A program made the position numbers and the translations under genes. The notes under the pieces were generated by a model. That model was given only the letters and a program-made list of their open reading frames with translations, was not told the DNA's origin and made no database searches. 64,000 nucleotides of DNA from the NCBI RefSeq assembly GCF_001649575.2, contig NC_051438.1, positions 27,324,860 to 27,388,859 of the forward strand. Direction: 5' to 3'. Each line of letters begins with the position of its first letter. The first letter of the stretch is position 1. The DNA is from Kryptolebias marmoratus (taxonomy: Eukaryota > Chordata > Actinopteri > Cyprinodontiformes > Rivulidae). Positions 38,301-50,941 of this stretch are shown here, in pieces.

Positions 38301-41300
38301 GGAAAAGTTTGAAAATGCTTCAAAAGTGCTTGAATTTTTATATATATATATGAGTGTCCTTAGTTGAACCAGAGCCTGAATGTTTTAGTTCTGGTTTGTT
38401 ACGACATATTTTTATTTTACCTGATGGTGTAAACTTGACGTTAATGGGTGCCCACTTAAATCTAAATATAAACTAAAAGCTTTATCATCTGGATAAAGTT
38501 ACATAAGATTACTCAAATTTTGAAATTCCAGTTGACTTAAAATGTTAGGAAGGAAAAACTGAGTCTGAATGTCAAACCGTAAAATCTGTACCTTTTTTTT
38601 TGTTAGCTAAAAATAGTCCCATTTGTTCATGCTGTCAAATAAAGCATGTTTGTTTTTCAGCTTGAGTAAAAAGTGGAACTAGTCGTTTTCAGCCGTTCAC
38701 GCTCACATGGAGAAATGTAATCATCTCAGGCGCCCCAGCTTCACCTAAGAAGTGTTTTTTTTTCCAGTGAGTATTTGCGAGGTATGTTTTTCTGATTAAA
38801 GGAGTCAGGTGTGACATTCGTCACCGAGCAGTGAGAGTTTGTCTCTGTGGTCAGCCAGAGTGTTAAACACAGTGCAGAACGTGTGAGATGAAGAGCGTCT
38901 CCGAGCGGCAGACTCCTGCAGACAGAGGTCAGACCTGGTACCGACCCGTTTTCAATCTGTTTCAGGTGAACTGACTGCAGACGGTCAGCTCTGACACCTC
39001 CGTTCTCATTTAGTGGTAAAATGTTGTAATTATTTTAATACTAAGCCGATTCAGAGCCATAATAACGTGACGCTGCGTTGATTATAGCTTCAGATGACCA
39101 TAGCGGGTCTAACTGGCTCTAAAACAATCAGAACAAACATCCAGAAGGAAACTCATTAGATCTCAACTAGAAACTGGCTAACAGGAAGACCTGCTGGAGC
39201 TCACAGGTGTTTCGGTGGCCTCCCTCACTGTCCTCCTCCTTCGCTCAGTTTGTGAGGACAACCTGCTCCTGGTAGATTTACACACATCCTATACTCCTTC
39301 CATTTCTTAATGATGGATTTAACAGACCTGCAGACGTTCAGAGCCTTGGAGATCCGTTTGTATCCCCTGACTGTTTAATAACCTTTCCTCTGAGTTGTTT
39401 TAGGGCAGACACTTATTTTACATTAGATACTTTTATTTAATTACTTTTACTCTCTGGAAATTTGATTTCACTTTGACATTTTGGTAACGATGCCAATTTA
39501 TATTGATTATGTCAGATTTATGACATCAGTAAAAACATAAAACATCCGAGGGAATAAATGCCTTTTAAAGGCTCTGCAGCTTAGATATGGATGTTTTCTT
39601 CACAAACTCTGACTTTAATCACATATTTTTCAACGTTCCCGTTCATTTTGTGAATAAATTATTCAGCTCTGTCACCTGTGACTATTTAAAGTTTTAATTT
39701 TTGAGCACAAGTTATTTTTACTTCCCATTCTGACTTGTTTTAGTAAAAAAAAAAAAAAACATGGTTTGCACTGTAATTAAAACCTTTTTGTTGTGATAGA
39801 TTAAGTTTTTATTTCTGCAAACAAAACATGTTTTATTCTCTTTATGGTCAAAGGAAACCATTTATAATGTGTTGTTTTTAAGTTTGAGTAAAAAATCTTC
39901 AATATTAGGATGAAAAATCTTTCAAATAGGCCAATACTTTCTCTAATAGGTTATTTACTGTAATTAACTCCTAATAAATCAGTTGTTGCTCATCTATTTG
40001 TTTTGACTTCATGTCTCTACCTTTCCTCGTTTAATTTCTGTTTGTACTTCTGAAGGCAAATAAAACAAATCCCTGCCAACTGCACTGATCTGTGGTGAAG
40101 TTTAATTATGACCTCTGTGTGTGTGTGTGGGATGATTTAAACAAAACAGTCATTTCTCTATTTCCCCTCCAGCAGTTGAGATGAATGAAAGTTAAGTATT
40201 TAAACTTTCTGTTATTATTATTGCTGTAGCCCACGTATTTGTATTTCAAACTATGATGTGTTTACTTTGTTTAAAAGATGTCGTTTACTTCCTCCTCCCA
40301 CTGTCGGTAGTATGATTTCCTACGCTGCGGTCTCCCCTCTGTCAATAGTTTGCAGCAGCGAGTGGGCGCAGGTTGAAGCACGCTCGCTGCACTGAACACT
40401 TTCTGCAAAACAACCTCTTTGTATTTGCAGACATGTGGATTCTTTAATGTTTTTTTACTGTTTTCTTTCTTTTTTTTAAAAAAGCGATGCCTAGACAAAT
40501 GAGTTGTAATGTTTCTGTGAGCAAGGAAAGTGAGCATGCTTGATATTACCGTAAGCGTACAGGAAGAACACCAAGAACGTGGGTGGGGGATCGCCTGATC
40601 GCGGCTCTGCAGTTGTTTGACAGCAGAGATGACATAGCTTGTTTGTCATCTTTTTAATTGTCACCCGCACTCAAATCAAAGCCTTATTGTTCTTAAACCT
40701 CGAGATTAATAACCGTGTCAGCAGCCGACTTCGTCACAGAGTGAATTTAGATAAGAACGAGAGGAATCAGTGAAAGAGCTTTTCTGTTACTCTGTTTGAA
40801 AAAAAGATAAATGTAAGAATAGTTGCAAAAAAATGCTGAATTCAGAAATGTTCTTATCAAGTTGTTCTGGGAAGAAAAGGAAGAAAAAAACAGAAAAATG
40901 TTTCATTTCTCAGCAGAATGTGTAATTAGACCCACAGGTTTTCTGTTATCCAACAGGTCGGCGTAGAGACCAACTTTACTGCACAGATTCATCCACCCGT
41001 CACTTAAAGGTCCAGTCTAACCGTTTTTTATTCACCCAAAAACTAACCGTGGCAGCTAAATAATGTAAATTTTATGTTTGTTTTTTTTTAATTCACTAAT
41101 TTGCAGGTTAGTTCTTACCTGATGTCTGATTTCAACCTTTTTAAAGTTAACAAAGACCAAAAAAACTTCAGATTTGATCATTTAGTTTCAAGTCCTGAAG
41201 GCTTTTGGGAGTGAGATATCAAACCTTACTCATTTTAAAATGTTTTTTTTTAACCAAATAAATTTACCAAAACCTCCTCTTATTAAGGTTGGAGTGAAAA

Positions 41301-41460
41301 GAAACCGTTCGGTCTCACTGCACAGAAACGTACTGAAAATTTACCTCCAGCAGGTTGGAAAGTTCTGTTTGTTTTTGGATTATTTTAGGAAAGAAATCAG
41401 TGTTTCCTGACGTATAACATCAGATTATTCTTTTAGCGTAAAACCTAAAGATCTTAAAAC

Positions 41461-42066
41461 ATGGGCGTCAAACTCAGTGACACAAAAGGGCCAAAATAAA
41501 AACTCAGTCCTCACTTATGGCTAATCTCAATCAATGTTTATTGAAAGAAAAATACATAAATCATCCCTGGTTTTAGATTTAATGTCAAATACCTTTTCCC
41601 AGTTTCATATTCTATAGAAGTTAGAAGAAACATACTTTTAATGAACAAAGAAAGAAGACATCATTAGCATTCTCCTTTAAAACGGCTAAAAAGTCATCAG
41701 CAAAAATCCAATCATACAGCTGCTAACATTAACTTTGAAAAAAGAAGAAAATACTAAAATAATACAATAAACACTGAAGCAGAGCCTTCAGTTAATGACG
41801 CACATTAAACTCAGACACCCGATGTCTTTTTCTGGTCTGATCGGTCCCGTTTGATGTCCTCTGTTGTTTTTTTTCCACGTCAAAATCAAAGATTATGGAG
41901 AAATTGAAACTTAAGTTTCTTGGCTTCAAAGTAACAAGAAGAGATCACCAAATAGGCTCAGTTTTTTTTTTTTTTTTCTTTTAAGTAAAATGAGAAGCGA
42001 TGGAAACTCAGTTTGTCACAGATCAAAGGCCAGATCTGGCCCGCGGGCCTTGAGTTGGATACGTGA
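41461..42066. mobile_element. hAT/Charlie-like non-autonomous element, copy 1
   Basis: It begins ATGGGCGTCAAACTCAGTG and ends GGCCCGCGGGCCTTGAGTTGG. Internal blocks (TCAATGTTTATTGAAAG, TTTTCCCAGTTTCATATTCT, GATCTGGCCCG) match the copy at 56462-56894 in the same order, which has a clear target duplication. Confidence 0.65.
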
Positions 42067-42099
42067 TATAACGTATCGCCCGCCGCCTTTAATGCCAGA

Positions 42100-44600
42100 G
42101 TTTTAGATTAATATGTTAATCTGAAAAAATGACAGATGTGTAATCTCACTGTAATCTGTTGGTGCTCAGTTTGTTGGGAATGACTCTTGGCTACTACCAC
42201 TCCAGATTTTAGCTCAATGTTGGTAAAACGGACTGAGCTAAAGCCATTTTTTTGTATTTCATAAGATCATTTTGCTGTGGCGGCCATCTTTAATTGCGTT
42301 GACTTATTTTGCTGACTGTGCAGACAGATAAACAGTCAAAAACATCAGTGGGCAAAAAACTGTTTCAAGCTCATGGACGAAGCAAAATGATAAGTTTCTT
42401 TTTCTTCATAGTTCTGTTTATGACATGTTATCACATCTACCTGTAGTTAATAGATGGTAATCTGCTGAAGCTTTAGGAACAGCTTGTTTTAACGTTCGAC
42501 AGCGTCTGTATTCCTCCTCAAATGTCAAGCTGATGCGCAGAGCTTTCACTTCACACAAATATGGGAGCATGGAAGATAAAACCTTCAGTTATCTGCTCAG
42601 CTATCTGACCAAACACTTGTTAAACTTTCATTTCCTGACAGAGATCGGTTTCTGCCCGACGCCGACGATGCCTGATTTATGTAAATGTTTAAAGGTGATT
42701 GGTTAGGGAGCGGAAACGGACCTGCCTTAACAGGTTTAACATCAAAACGTGTGGGCAACTGTCTTAAGTCAGGTGCGTAACAGGAACTTAAGGAAAAAAA
42801 AAAAAAAATAGGTAAAGAAAAATACCCAAAAAAAAAAAAAAAAAGTCCAAGATTTCAGAGATTAGAAGAGGGAAAAACAAGCTTGTAGGTTTTAGCTTTT
42901 GGAACTATGTGCACAAAAGTTTCCTTTTATGACTGGATCAGATAAGACAGAAATAAATAGGTTAAAATATAAAACAGAATAACACCTCGTCTTTAAGATA
43001 CAACTGATCAGATCACAGCACATAAAATACCTCACTTTAAACAAATGTTTGAGAAACGATTTATGCCCTGAAACTCTTTAAGATTTCAAACATGCAGCAT
43101 CTAAAAGACGGAGATTAAAAGAGCAAACGTACCCCAGCAGCAGCCAGTCTGCTTCTTCAAGGAACAATGACGATTATTACTTTGTCTACAACTTTTATTA
43201 CTCAAAAAGGGGCTCCTGAAAATCTGGTGACACATTCTTGACATTTCAAGGGTTAATAATCATCCATTTCCCAGCAACGACCAGACCTGCAGCGCTTAGT
43301 TGTTTTGGAAATTGATTGTTTTATGGGAAAATAAAAAAAGCTGAGCGGCGGAGCAGTGGGAGTACTGAATCGGCTGTTGTGTGAATGCTGTTAAACCACA
43401 ACAGAAGGGGAATAACACCCAGCCGAGGGGCTGTGAAGATATTAAAGGCCATGAAACTGCCACTGCGACGAAAACATCAAACTCCTATTGGAAAGTTCTG
43501 TTTAAAAGCCAACATCCACAGTGTGAACAACAAATAAGCTGTTCGGGGGCAGGTGAAGTACCTTCTCCTCTCTGAGCTGACATTCGAACACGATTAAACT
43601 CAGATTAGAATAAAACAAAGAAACAACAAAGGCTTATTCTACAAAGACTTTCAGATTATTCTGAAGAGCCAGCTGAGTCTGCTGCTCTGTTTTAAAGTGT
43701 TATTGCCGTGTAGACAGTTTCACAAACCCACTGTCTTCATCCCGAGTGCTTCCTGAGGCTTGTAATCAAGGTAACACAAAGAAAGCAACGAGCAAAAAGA
43801 AGGGATTCATGGCTCGTGTTTGGGGGGTTTGATTATTTAAATTCAAGGCTAGAATCCGTTGAATGAATGGATATCACCCGCTGCCTTTTGAGCCAGTTTT
43901 AGACTAAGATCATCCTAAGATCAGAAGGAGCGACTTATAGCTTTTTATCAAAGCTTGTAAATGGTTTACACGACATTACGAGATCTGTTAGTGCTCAGAG
44001 TTTGTGTTGAGGATGACTCTCAGCTACTACCACATCAAGCTTTAACCCAGTAGTGGTAAATTCGACAAACTCGTAGTCGTTTCGTGCTAAGGTCGAGCAG
44101 CTTTGTCGTCCATCTTGAATTGTGTTGGTTCCACGTTGCTGATGTACATCGAATGGTTCCTCGCTGACAGTTTCACTAAAATCAATCCAGTGGTTCATGA
44201 CTTAACAGGTAATTACAGAGTTTTAGGGAAAGATGGTACCCAATGTGTAGTAATCAGAAAACTGGTGATTTGAATAACTTTCAGCTACGACTACGCAAAA
44301 TTATAGGCCAGTATTTGTAAAATCGACTAAGTTACAGACTTAAGACTTAAGTTACATCTTGAACTGGAGTGACTCCTGATTGGTGCACACCCTGTGATTA
44401 ATATTGGAATGTTTCAATAAATCCAATTTATTTGCTAACAGTTGACTCCAATAAGTAAAAGCAAAGCTTTAAAAACAGATCTTGTGCGATCAGTTAGCAG
44501 TCAGAGTATAAGTTGGGGAAGGGTCTCAGCTACCACCACACCAGATTTTACCTCAATGTCTGTAAAACTGACTAAGTCAACATTGGGTCCTGGTCTCAGT
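42100..44600 (+). repeat. Cluster of 'CCATCTTGAATT' interspersed repeats (plus orientation)
   Basis: At least three units of the same family lie here, around 42110-42310, 43960-44190 and 44390-44600. Each carries the CAGCTACTACCACACCAGAT motif, TTTTAGCTCAATGT-TGTAAAACTGACTAA, and in two units GCGGCCATCTTTAATTG or GTCCATCTTGAATTGTG. Other units occur at about 1960-2260, 51175-51425 and 53690-53990 (+) and 47600-48200 and 58025-58370 (-). I do not recognise the class. Confidence 0.65.
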
Positions 44601-45989
44601 TGTATTTTTTAGTTAAAATAAATTCATAATTCAAACCAATCTACTTTGTGTAACAGTTACATTTTTGTTTTCTTCATCTGTGGGTCGACAGACTTAGAGT
44701 TGGTAAATCATATGAAAAGTTAATTTATCACAGCCTTGGAGAATATCGGGTCAGAAGTCACGAGACGCCGTCCACTCAAAGCGAACTTCAGATCTGCGTT
44801 TCTTCTTTCGCCTGGTGAGTTTTGCACTTTGAGCTGCGACAAGGTGGACGGATTTGAGTCAGCGGAGGTAAAATAGACCCGAGCGTTTGAAAATCTGGCC
44901 TTTTGATTTGGCTCATCTGGAGTTTCATCTCCATAGTTCCAGGTTTCATCTCAGCAACTTCAAATTAAAATTCTGGTGATTCTGCTCAGGAGTACGTGAA
45001 TGTGATTGTAAAAACTCCTCCAGCAAATCGTTAAAATATACCAACGCAAAACTAAAATAATTTTATAAAGAAGCGTCAAAAAAAATACATTAGCTTTGTG
45101 GAATTTTTTTTTTCCAAAACATGGATTTCGTCTTGAGAGAAACTGTTTCAAATTTTCCACCTGAGGGCCCCATGCTGTCTAAAACAGGTTATCACAACTT
45201 TCATAATCAGTTGCAAGCATCCTCAAAATAATAGACAGCCGTCAGACGGCTCGGAAAAACACGTCAGCACATATCCTGTTTGTATTTTAACAAGGTTTGA
45301 ATGTTTTGGACGAAAACAGACTTCCGCTGCATGTTCCAATTAATCAGTAGGAGCATCTTTCCTATAAGACGATCAAAATATGTAGATAAAACAAGTCTGA
45401 ACGCAGAGTTCAGCAACTCGAAAAACAAAGTGAGAGTGGCTTTTACTGAGTTACTCATCGATAAGTTCACGCGAGTCATTTCTGTTTACAGTAACATAAT
45501 CCAGGTTAGTCGCGCCAACTTACTCATGTCTGTCTGGCATTTATTGCCATGTTGTGCTTTGCAAGATGCAAAGCAATGAAAATTATTTCATAAAGATCCT
45601 CAAATGTTGCCCTGCACCTTTAAAATTCCTCGATTCAACAGCCTGGTTTGAAGAAGTACAACCACTGAAAACACATTCACTACTAAAAGTCTGCAGCATA
45701 ATTTGTAATAAATCAACAAAATCAGCCGTCGGGTTTTGTTGCCAACAGTTACGAGTCATTTGTTTACAAGACAGCCCATTGAAACAATCCTTCATTTCTC
45801 ATGAAAACGTGATTCAGTTAAAAGCAAATGTCTGTTTAAACATAAAAAAAACTGTGAAAAGAAGTAATTTGTTGTTTATTTTACAAAGATATGCTAAAAT
45901 AATATGAACAGATGTGTTGGTGTTCTGGAAGAGACAATCTTTGCATTATAGTCATGCAATGGCCCCCAATAACAAATACAAGTGTGTGA

Positions 45990-46850
45990 TGTTCATAAGC
46001 TTTTCATCAAAAATAGAAGGCTCATGGGACTGTAGACAACCTCCCAGGACGTGGACGCAAGAGGAACTGCGAGCCCAGGTTGATCAGAGTGCAGGTGGTA
46101 GAAAAAGAGCCGAGGAAATCGTTCATGCTGAACTAAAAGCTCAAAGTATTTCTGATCTCAGCATCCGTCACAGTTTGGATCAGAATGGGCTTCATGGAAG
46201 AAGAGCCAGGAGGCTCCACAGTTCACAGGAAATCACCAACATTCATGTTGGCAACAAAACCCTTTGACCAGTCATTCTGTGTACAGAAGAAAAAAATGAA
46301 GCTTTCAAAGAAAACGCCGTGCCTACAGTGAAACATGGAGGGGCTCGGTTTTATTTCTGGATTTCCTTCATCTGACTCTGAGAGCCTTGAACCTGTGGAG
46401 CTCACTATGAAGTCTCAAGACTTTCTACAGCAGGAGTGGGCAACCCTGGTCCTCGAGGGCCACTATCCTGCATGTTTTCCTTGTTTCCTGCTCCAACACA
46501 CCTGATTCATGGTTAAATCACCTCTTCATGTTCTGCAGAAGCCTGTTAATCACCCATTGATTCAGATCAGGTGTGTTGGAGCAGAGGAACAAGTAAAACC
46601 TGCAGGATGGTGGCCCTCCAGGACCAGGATTGCCCACTCCTGATCAAGAGCGAAACCCTGCTCAGCATCAGAAAGCTCAGCTGTTGCAGGTCCTTGTCAG
46701 AATAATACAACTAAAAGGACTCAATAATGACATTAGACTTTTTAAAATGGGCTCAGATCTTTATCCCATTGAACATCAATGGAAAGATCTGAAAACTGAG
46801 TTTGCTCATGAAAGAGTGGACCAGACTACCTGTTGGTAAATTCAGACATC
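45990..46850 (+). mobile_element. Tc1-like transposase relic split by a MITE
   Basis: On the + strand, pieces of Tc1-type transposase appear in order: ISDLSIRHSLDQNGLHGRRA (DNA-binding part) near 46150; NEAFKENAVPTVKHGGA, part of the DDE core, near 46295; and DLYPIEHQWKDLKTEF near 46760, corresponding to the family's SPDLNPIEHLW region. The palindromic MITE at 46431-46642 sits between the last two. Frames are broken, so it is inactive. Confidence 0.75.
46431..46642. repeat. Palindromic MITE, subfamily A, nested in Tc1 relic
   Basis: A full-length copy from CAGGAGTGGGCAACCCTGG to CCAGGATTGCCCACTCCTG with complementary halves. It interrupts the Tc1-like reading frame, so it arrived later. Confidence 0.8.
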
Positions 46851-47092
46851 TCATCTTTTTCTGTCCATGTCATTCCTATTTAATTATATGAAATACCTTG
46901 AATCGATGATCAAAAACAAAGTCTGAAATATAGAATAAACAAGAAAGGATGCCATAAAACCTGCCAGTTTCAAATTATTCCAGGTTTTTTTTTAAATTGT
47001 GGAACTTGTCTTCATCTGTAGCTCAGTAAACAACAATTTCAAGAATAAAAATGACACCAGACAAATCCCTACGATCAAAATATTTATTTGCT

Positions 47093-47098
47093 TTGTAG
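47093..47098 (-). terminator. cetn4 polyadenylation signal
   Basis: AATAAA on the minus strand, about 160 bases after the cetn4 stop codon. Confidence 0.5.
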
Positions 47099-47258
47099 AA
47101 AAATCTCCATGCAAAGATAAAGTTTCATAAAAATATGTACAAAGGAAACTTTGCTGCCTGGAAGTCCCCTGGGAAAAAAACCCCAAAAACCTGAAAAATT
47201 AATGAACTGAGACAGTCTTAAAAAGGCCACGGTTTTAATCAAGCATGCTTTGACAGGT

Positions 47259-49764
47259 TCAGTACAGGTTGGTCTTCTTCATTATCCGTATGAAGTCTTC
47301 CTCACTGACTTCACCGTCTCCATCTTGGTCTGCTTCGTCGATCATTTCCTAACCGGGCGAGAGACGAGATGCGATTCAAACAGGAGCCGAATGTGACAGA
47401 CCCAGTTTCACCAAAAATCTCATGAAATTAAAACACTAAAACGTCACAGGAGCAGAAGATGAGAGGGGAAACGGCGTATCAGTAGTCTGATTTGATCACT
47501 TTTACTAGAAACGGGTTGTTCTTTTGGCTGCAGGACAACATTTCTCCACATTTTTATAGTTCTTTGCCAGAATTCAGTGACTATAATTCAACCACCTGTA
47601 CAGATACTGAGCTAGAGCCTGGAGTGGTAGTAACTGAGACTGATCCCCAACACGTGCTCCGTTAGCAAAATATCTCATGAACCACTGGATGCGTTTTAAC
47701 GAGACTTTCAGTAAATAATCACAGGGTGTGCATCTACAGCTGATTAACTTTTGGAGCAAACGTAATTCAAAATGGGCGCCACAGCCAACTGGCCTTAGAA
47801 AACATAAAAATAGCTCTGATTTAGTCAGTTTTACAGATATTTCTGCTAAGTTTGGATGGGTGTAGCTGAGTCGTTAACAACTCGTACTCCAAACGCTCAC
47901 TGTGCTCGTTTTTTTATTTTTTAACACAGTTAACTTTGTTAGCAAAATATCACGATCAACTGGACGAATTTTACTGAAACTTTCAGGAAGTAAAGGCTGG
48001 ATATGCATCTACAACTAATTAACTTTTGAAGTTAATCCAATTAAAGATGGCTGCCGAAGCTAATCCATATTAGCCAACAGAACAATGTTTATAACTTTGA
48101 TACGGAGCTAAAATTTGACGTGGTAGTAGCTCAGAGTCATTTACAACATGTCCTGCAGTATCGTATGAGGTTGCACATAACGTTATTTTATTTTTTTAGG
48201 TTTGACCAAAACAGCCACAAAAGGTAGAGGGGTTCAACTCTAGAAATCATGACAAAGAGTAATTGTTACCTGCAGCTCGTCGTCTGGGATGATTTCTCCC
48301 AGCTCCTTGGATACTCTCTTCAGGTTCTTGAACGTGATTTTTCCCGTGCAGTCGTCATCAAACAGACGGAAAGCTTTCAGTATTTCATCTTTGGAGTCCT
48401 TCTCGTTCTGTTAACATGAAGCGTGGTGTCATTACACTCACTGAAAATAACTCAAAATGGGCATTTATATAACCCTTTTTAGCAACAAGGCGGTTCAAAG
48501 TGCTTTACATCATAAAAATATAATACAATAAATGAGCAGAAGTAAAATAAACAGGAAAAAGCTAAACTAAACTTATCTAAAACAAGTCATACTAAAGATA
48601 AACTGAGGTAAACCAAACTAAAATATGATAAACTGATAATAAGCTTACATAAACTAAACTAGGATTTAAAAACAAGCTTAGATAGACTGAACTAAAAAAG
48701 GTACCAGAAGGCCGACTAAGAGTTAAAATATTTCAATAAAATGCCAACTAAAGGTGCCAAAATGCTAAATGATTAATAATAATAATAACCACAATCATCT
48801 GTGATAAAAATAACCACCAAAAACACATTCATTGCTAAAAGTCTGCCGCATAATTTGTAATAAATCAGCAAAATCAGCCATCTGGGAATCGAGGGGTGGA
48901 GGGCGTTGAATTAAAGGCTGGGGCGAAGATCAGACGCAAATGAGTCAAAACATTCTGAACGACTGACTATTAAGTTCAGGTGTAAACAAAAGGCGAGGAT
49001 TATTTGCTGTTTTCTGACGCAGCTTTCACAAACACCCGGAGTCTGAGTTACATTAACCTCCAAACGATGTGGAAATCGTGTTAGAAGCATCAAAATTCAA
49101 ATCAAAACCTTGTATTTTGACAACAAGTTGTTGCCATGGGAACAGGCCCCCGTCAGTGTTCTGTGATAACTCCTTTAACACACTTACCATTTTCTGAGTC
49201 ATCATATTGAGAAATTCACTGAAATAAACTGTCCCAGAGCCGTCATTAACAAACTCCGACACCACCGACTTGAGCTCTTCTTTCTTCGGTTCAAAGCCAA
49301 GCGCTCTCATGGCAACCTGAAGCATAAATATCAGGTAAAACGTATCCATCTGTGCATAAACAACACATTTATTCACGCAAACAGAGCTCACCTTTAGCTC
49401 TTTGACGTCTATCGTCCCAGTCCCGTCCGTGTCGAAGAGGTCGAAAGCCTCCTTAACTTCTTGCACTTGTTCCTCGGTCAGTTCGTATTTGGTTGGCGGG
49501 GTCTTTTTCCTCTGGCTTGAGGAAGGAGCCGATTTCCGATTAAAGGAAGCCTGAGGGAAAACAACACGGCAAGAATTCACCGAAAACTGTCGGTTTACTC
49601 GGAGAAGCGCGGACTGTGTTGACTAATCGTGCTGCTAGCTTAGCAACTTCCATGCAGCTCTACCCGGACACAAACAAAACAAAACAAAGCTTTCGACTAA
49701 AATTAACGAACATTTATCAGGAACACATGCACATAAATGTAACATTTCTGAAAAGTTTTACCAT
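47259..49764 (-). CDS. cetn4: Centrin-4
   Basis: Five exons join to 172 codons plus TGA, the exact usual centrin length: 49764-49762 (ATG only), 49550-49392, 49316-49188, 48407-48270, 47348-47259. Centrins are EF-hand proteins of centrioles, basal bodies and cilia. The chain starts [17 protein letters not shown], a basic centrin N-terminus. EF1 is [14 protein letters not shown]2 has lost its first acidic ligand ([12 protein letters not shown]). EF3 is [12 protein letters not shown] (Asn at position 12). EF4 is [12 protein letters not shown] (Asp at position 12). It ends IMKKTNLY, as in CETN2. The start codon alone in exon 1 mirrors the known human CETN2 structure. The gene diverges from bbs12, as in mammals, where CETN4 is a pseudogene in human; here it is intact. 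Synteny favours cetn4 over cetn2. Confidence 0.93.
47600..48200 (-). repeat. Two 'CCATCTTGAATT' repeats inside a cetn4 intron
   Basis: Minus-orientation units at about 47600-47780 (TAATTCAAAATGGGCGCCACAGCC, CTCATGAACCACTGGATG) and 47815-48200 (AATTAAAGATGGCTGCCGAAGC, GATACGGAGCTAAAATTTGACGTGGTAGTAGCT) sit in the last cetn4 intron, head to tail. Confidence 0.6.
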
Positions 49765-49972
49765 TTGAGTAGATGAATCGATGAAACCAAAGTTTTCTGG
49801 TTCGATAATCGGATGTCAACAAAGCAGGTAGCAACAGTTGTGCTTTTGTTTGCGCGTGTTAAATGACGCCACGGGTATCCAATAGAAAAGGTTCGAGGCT
49901 CGCCTGTCAGCCAATCACAAAGCGCAGCAGGCGGGGTTTAAAAGTTTCTTCCAATCCCTCAAGCCGTTTCTT

Positions 49973-49985
49973 GTCACCCAGCAAC
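49973..49985 (+). promoter_or_regulatory. X-box (RFX binding site)
   Basis: GTCACC-C-AGCAAC fits the X-box consensus RYYNYY N1-3 RRNRAC at every position. RFX factors drive many ciliary genes, including several BBS genes, through this motif. It lies about 210 bases from the cetn4 ATG and about 80 bases before the presumed bbs12 exon 1 donor. Confidence 0.7.
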
Positions 49986-49998
49986 CAGGACGCGCAAC

Positions 49999-50007
49999 GC
50001 ATGCGCA
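49999..50007. promoter_or_regulatory. NRF-1-like site
   Basis: GCATGCGCA matches the core of the NRF-1 palindrome (GCGCATGCGC), a common element in bidirectional CpG promoters. The flanking base on one side departs from the full palindrome. Confidence 0.5.
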
Positions 50008-50941
50008 CTGCAGACATGTGGACCAGCGAGCTGAGCATACAAACGACTCGAACTTTTAAATAAAGGTAACACTTTCCTTTTGTATATATACATATTGGTA
50101 ACTTAAAGTACATTTTTAACAATATTTCTGCTTATATTTTGATCGCTATAAACCCGCCGAAATCAGAAGTAAAACTATGTATTTCGTGTTAGCTTAAAAG
50201 CTACTGCTAGTTCACGTCCCTGTTTAATTGAAGCTATTATTATCGACTTATTTAGCTTTTAAAGAGTTAAATAACCTTAAAACGTGTGACTGTTCCTATA
50301 GATGCAGAGGATGCATCGCTATTGCTGACGAAAATGATCTTAAGAAGAGATAAAACACTTTAGCCTATTTAATATAAGAATTTGGCTGTGATTTAACAGG
50401 TTTTGTTGCTACTTTTCTCTCAGTAATTCAATTTAAAACCTAAAAGGAGACTACTGATTTGTTTATTATACCCTGACTAACACTGAAACGTTGTTAAGAT
50501 CATTTTAAACATGTTAGCAGTTTCAAAATACTATATTTGGACTGGTTGAAACTGCTTGTACCCATTTTTGCCTCAGTATTAATATTATTGTTGTTGTTGT
50601 TTTTACCTTTGTATCATTTGTCAAGAAATACAGAAATTAAAACTTTATTTGAACCTGAGGGAAATTAATTTTGTAATAAATCATCACCATATAACATCAT
50701 AAAATACAACAAATATTAAATAGTCGAACTATTAATAGTCAAAATAAAATAAAACAGGCAAACTTTTGCATTGTCAGATATTCTCAATGTTACTATATTC
50801 ATTCGTTCTGCTTTTATATTGTTTAGTAGTAAATAAAAATTAATCTAAAAGGTTTTGTGTAGAAAAAAAACCCTGCACAATAAAGGAAAATGGAGTTTAA
50901 TTATATAAAACCCAATTAAAGGTCCAGCATTCCTTAAACCA

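Larger units (their letters stand above)
35600..45900. other. Large gene-free interval between il21 and cetn4
   Basis: No exon with family similarity was found. Visible content: a retroelement tail near 37500-37700 (GCAGTCTCCCTGAGCAAGCA and GGAAAGGAAAAACTCCCAGC); a short DNA-transposon relic near 39200-39400 (CCATTTCTTAATGATGGATT); the element at 41461-42066; two or three copies of the 'CCATCTTGAATT' repeat at 42100-44600; and many A/T runs. The remainder looks like ordinary AT-rich intergenic sequence. Confidence 0.5.
49765..50066. promoter_or_regulatory. Bidirectional promoter cetn4 / bbs12 and bbs12 5' non-coding exon
   Basis: Divergent starts share a CpG-containing stretch. CCAAT boxes lie near 49877 (CCAATAG) and 49910 (CCAATCAC), with a third CCAAT near 49951. 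There is no TATA box at a convincing distance. An X-box and an NRF-1-like motif follow at 49973 and 49999. Transcript sequence for bbs12 probably ends at the donor AATAAAG/GTAACA (exon end 50066), spliced to the acceptor at 51473. The exon limits are inference from splice signals. Confidence 0.6.
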
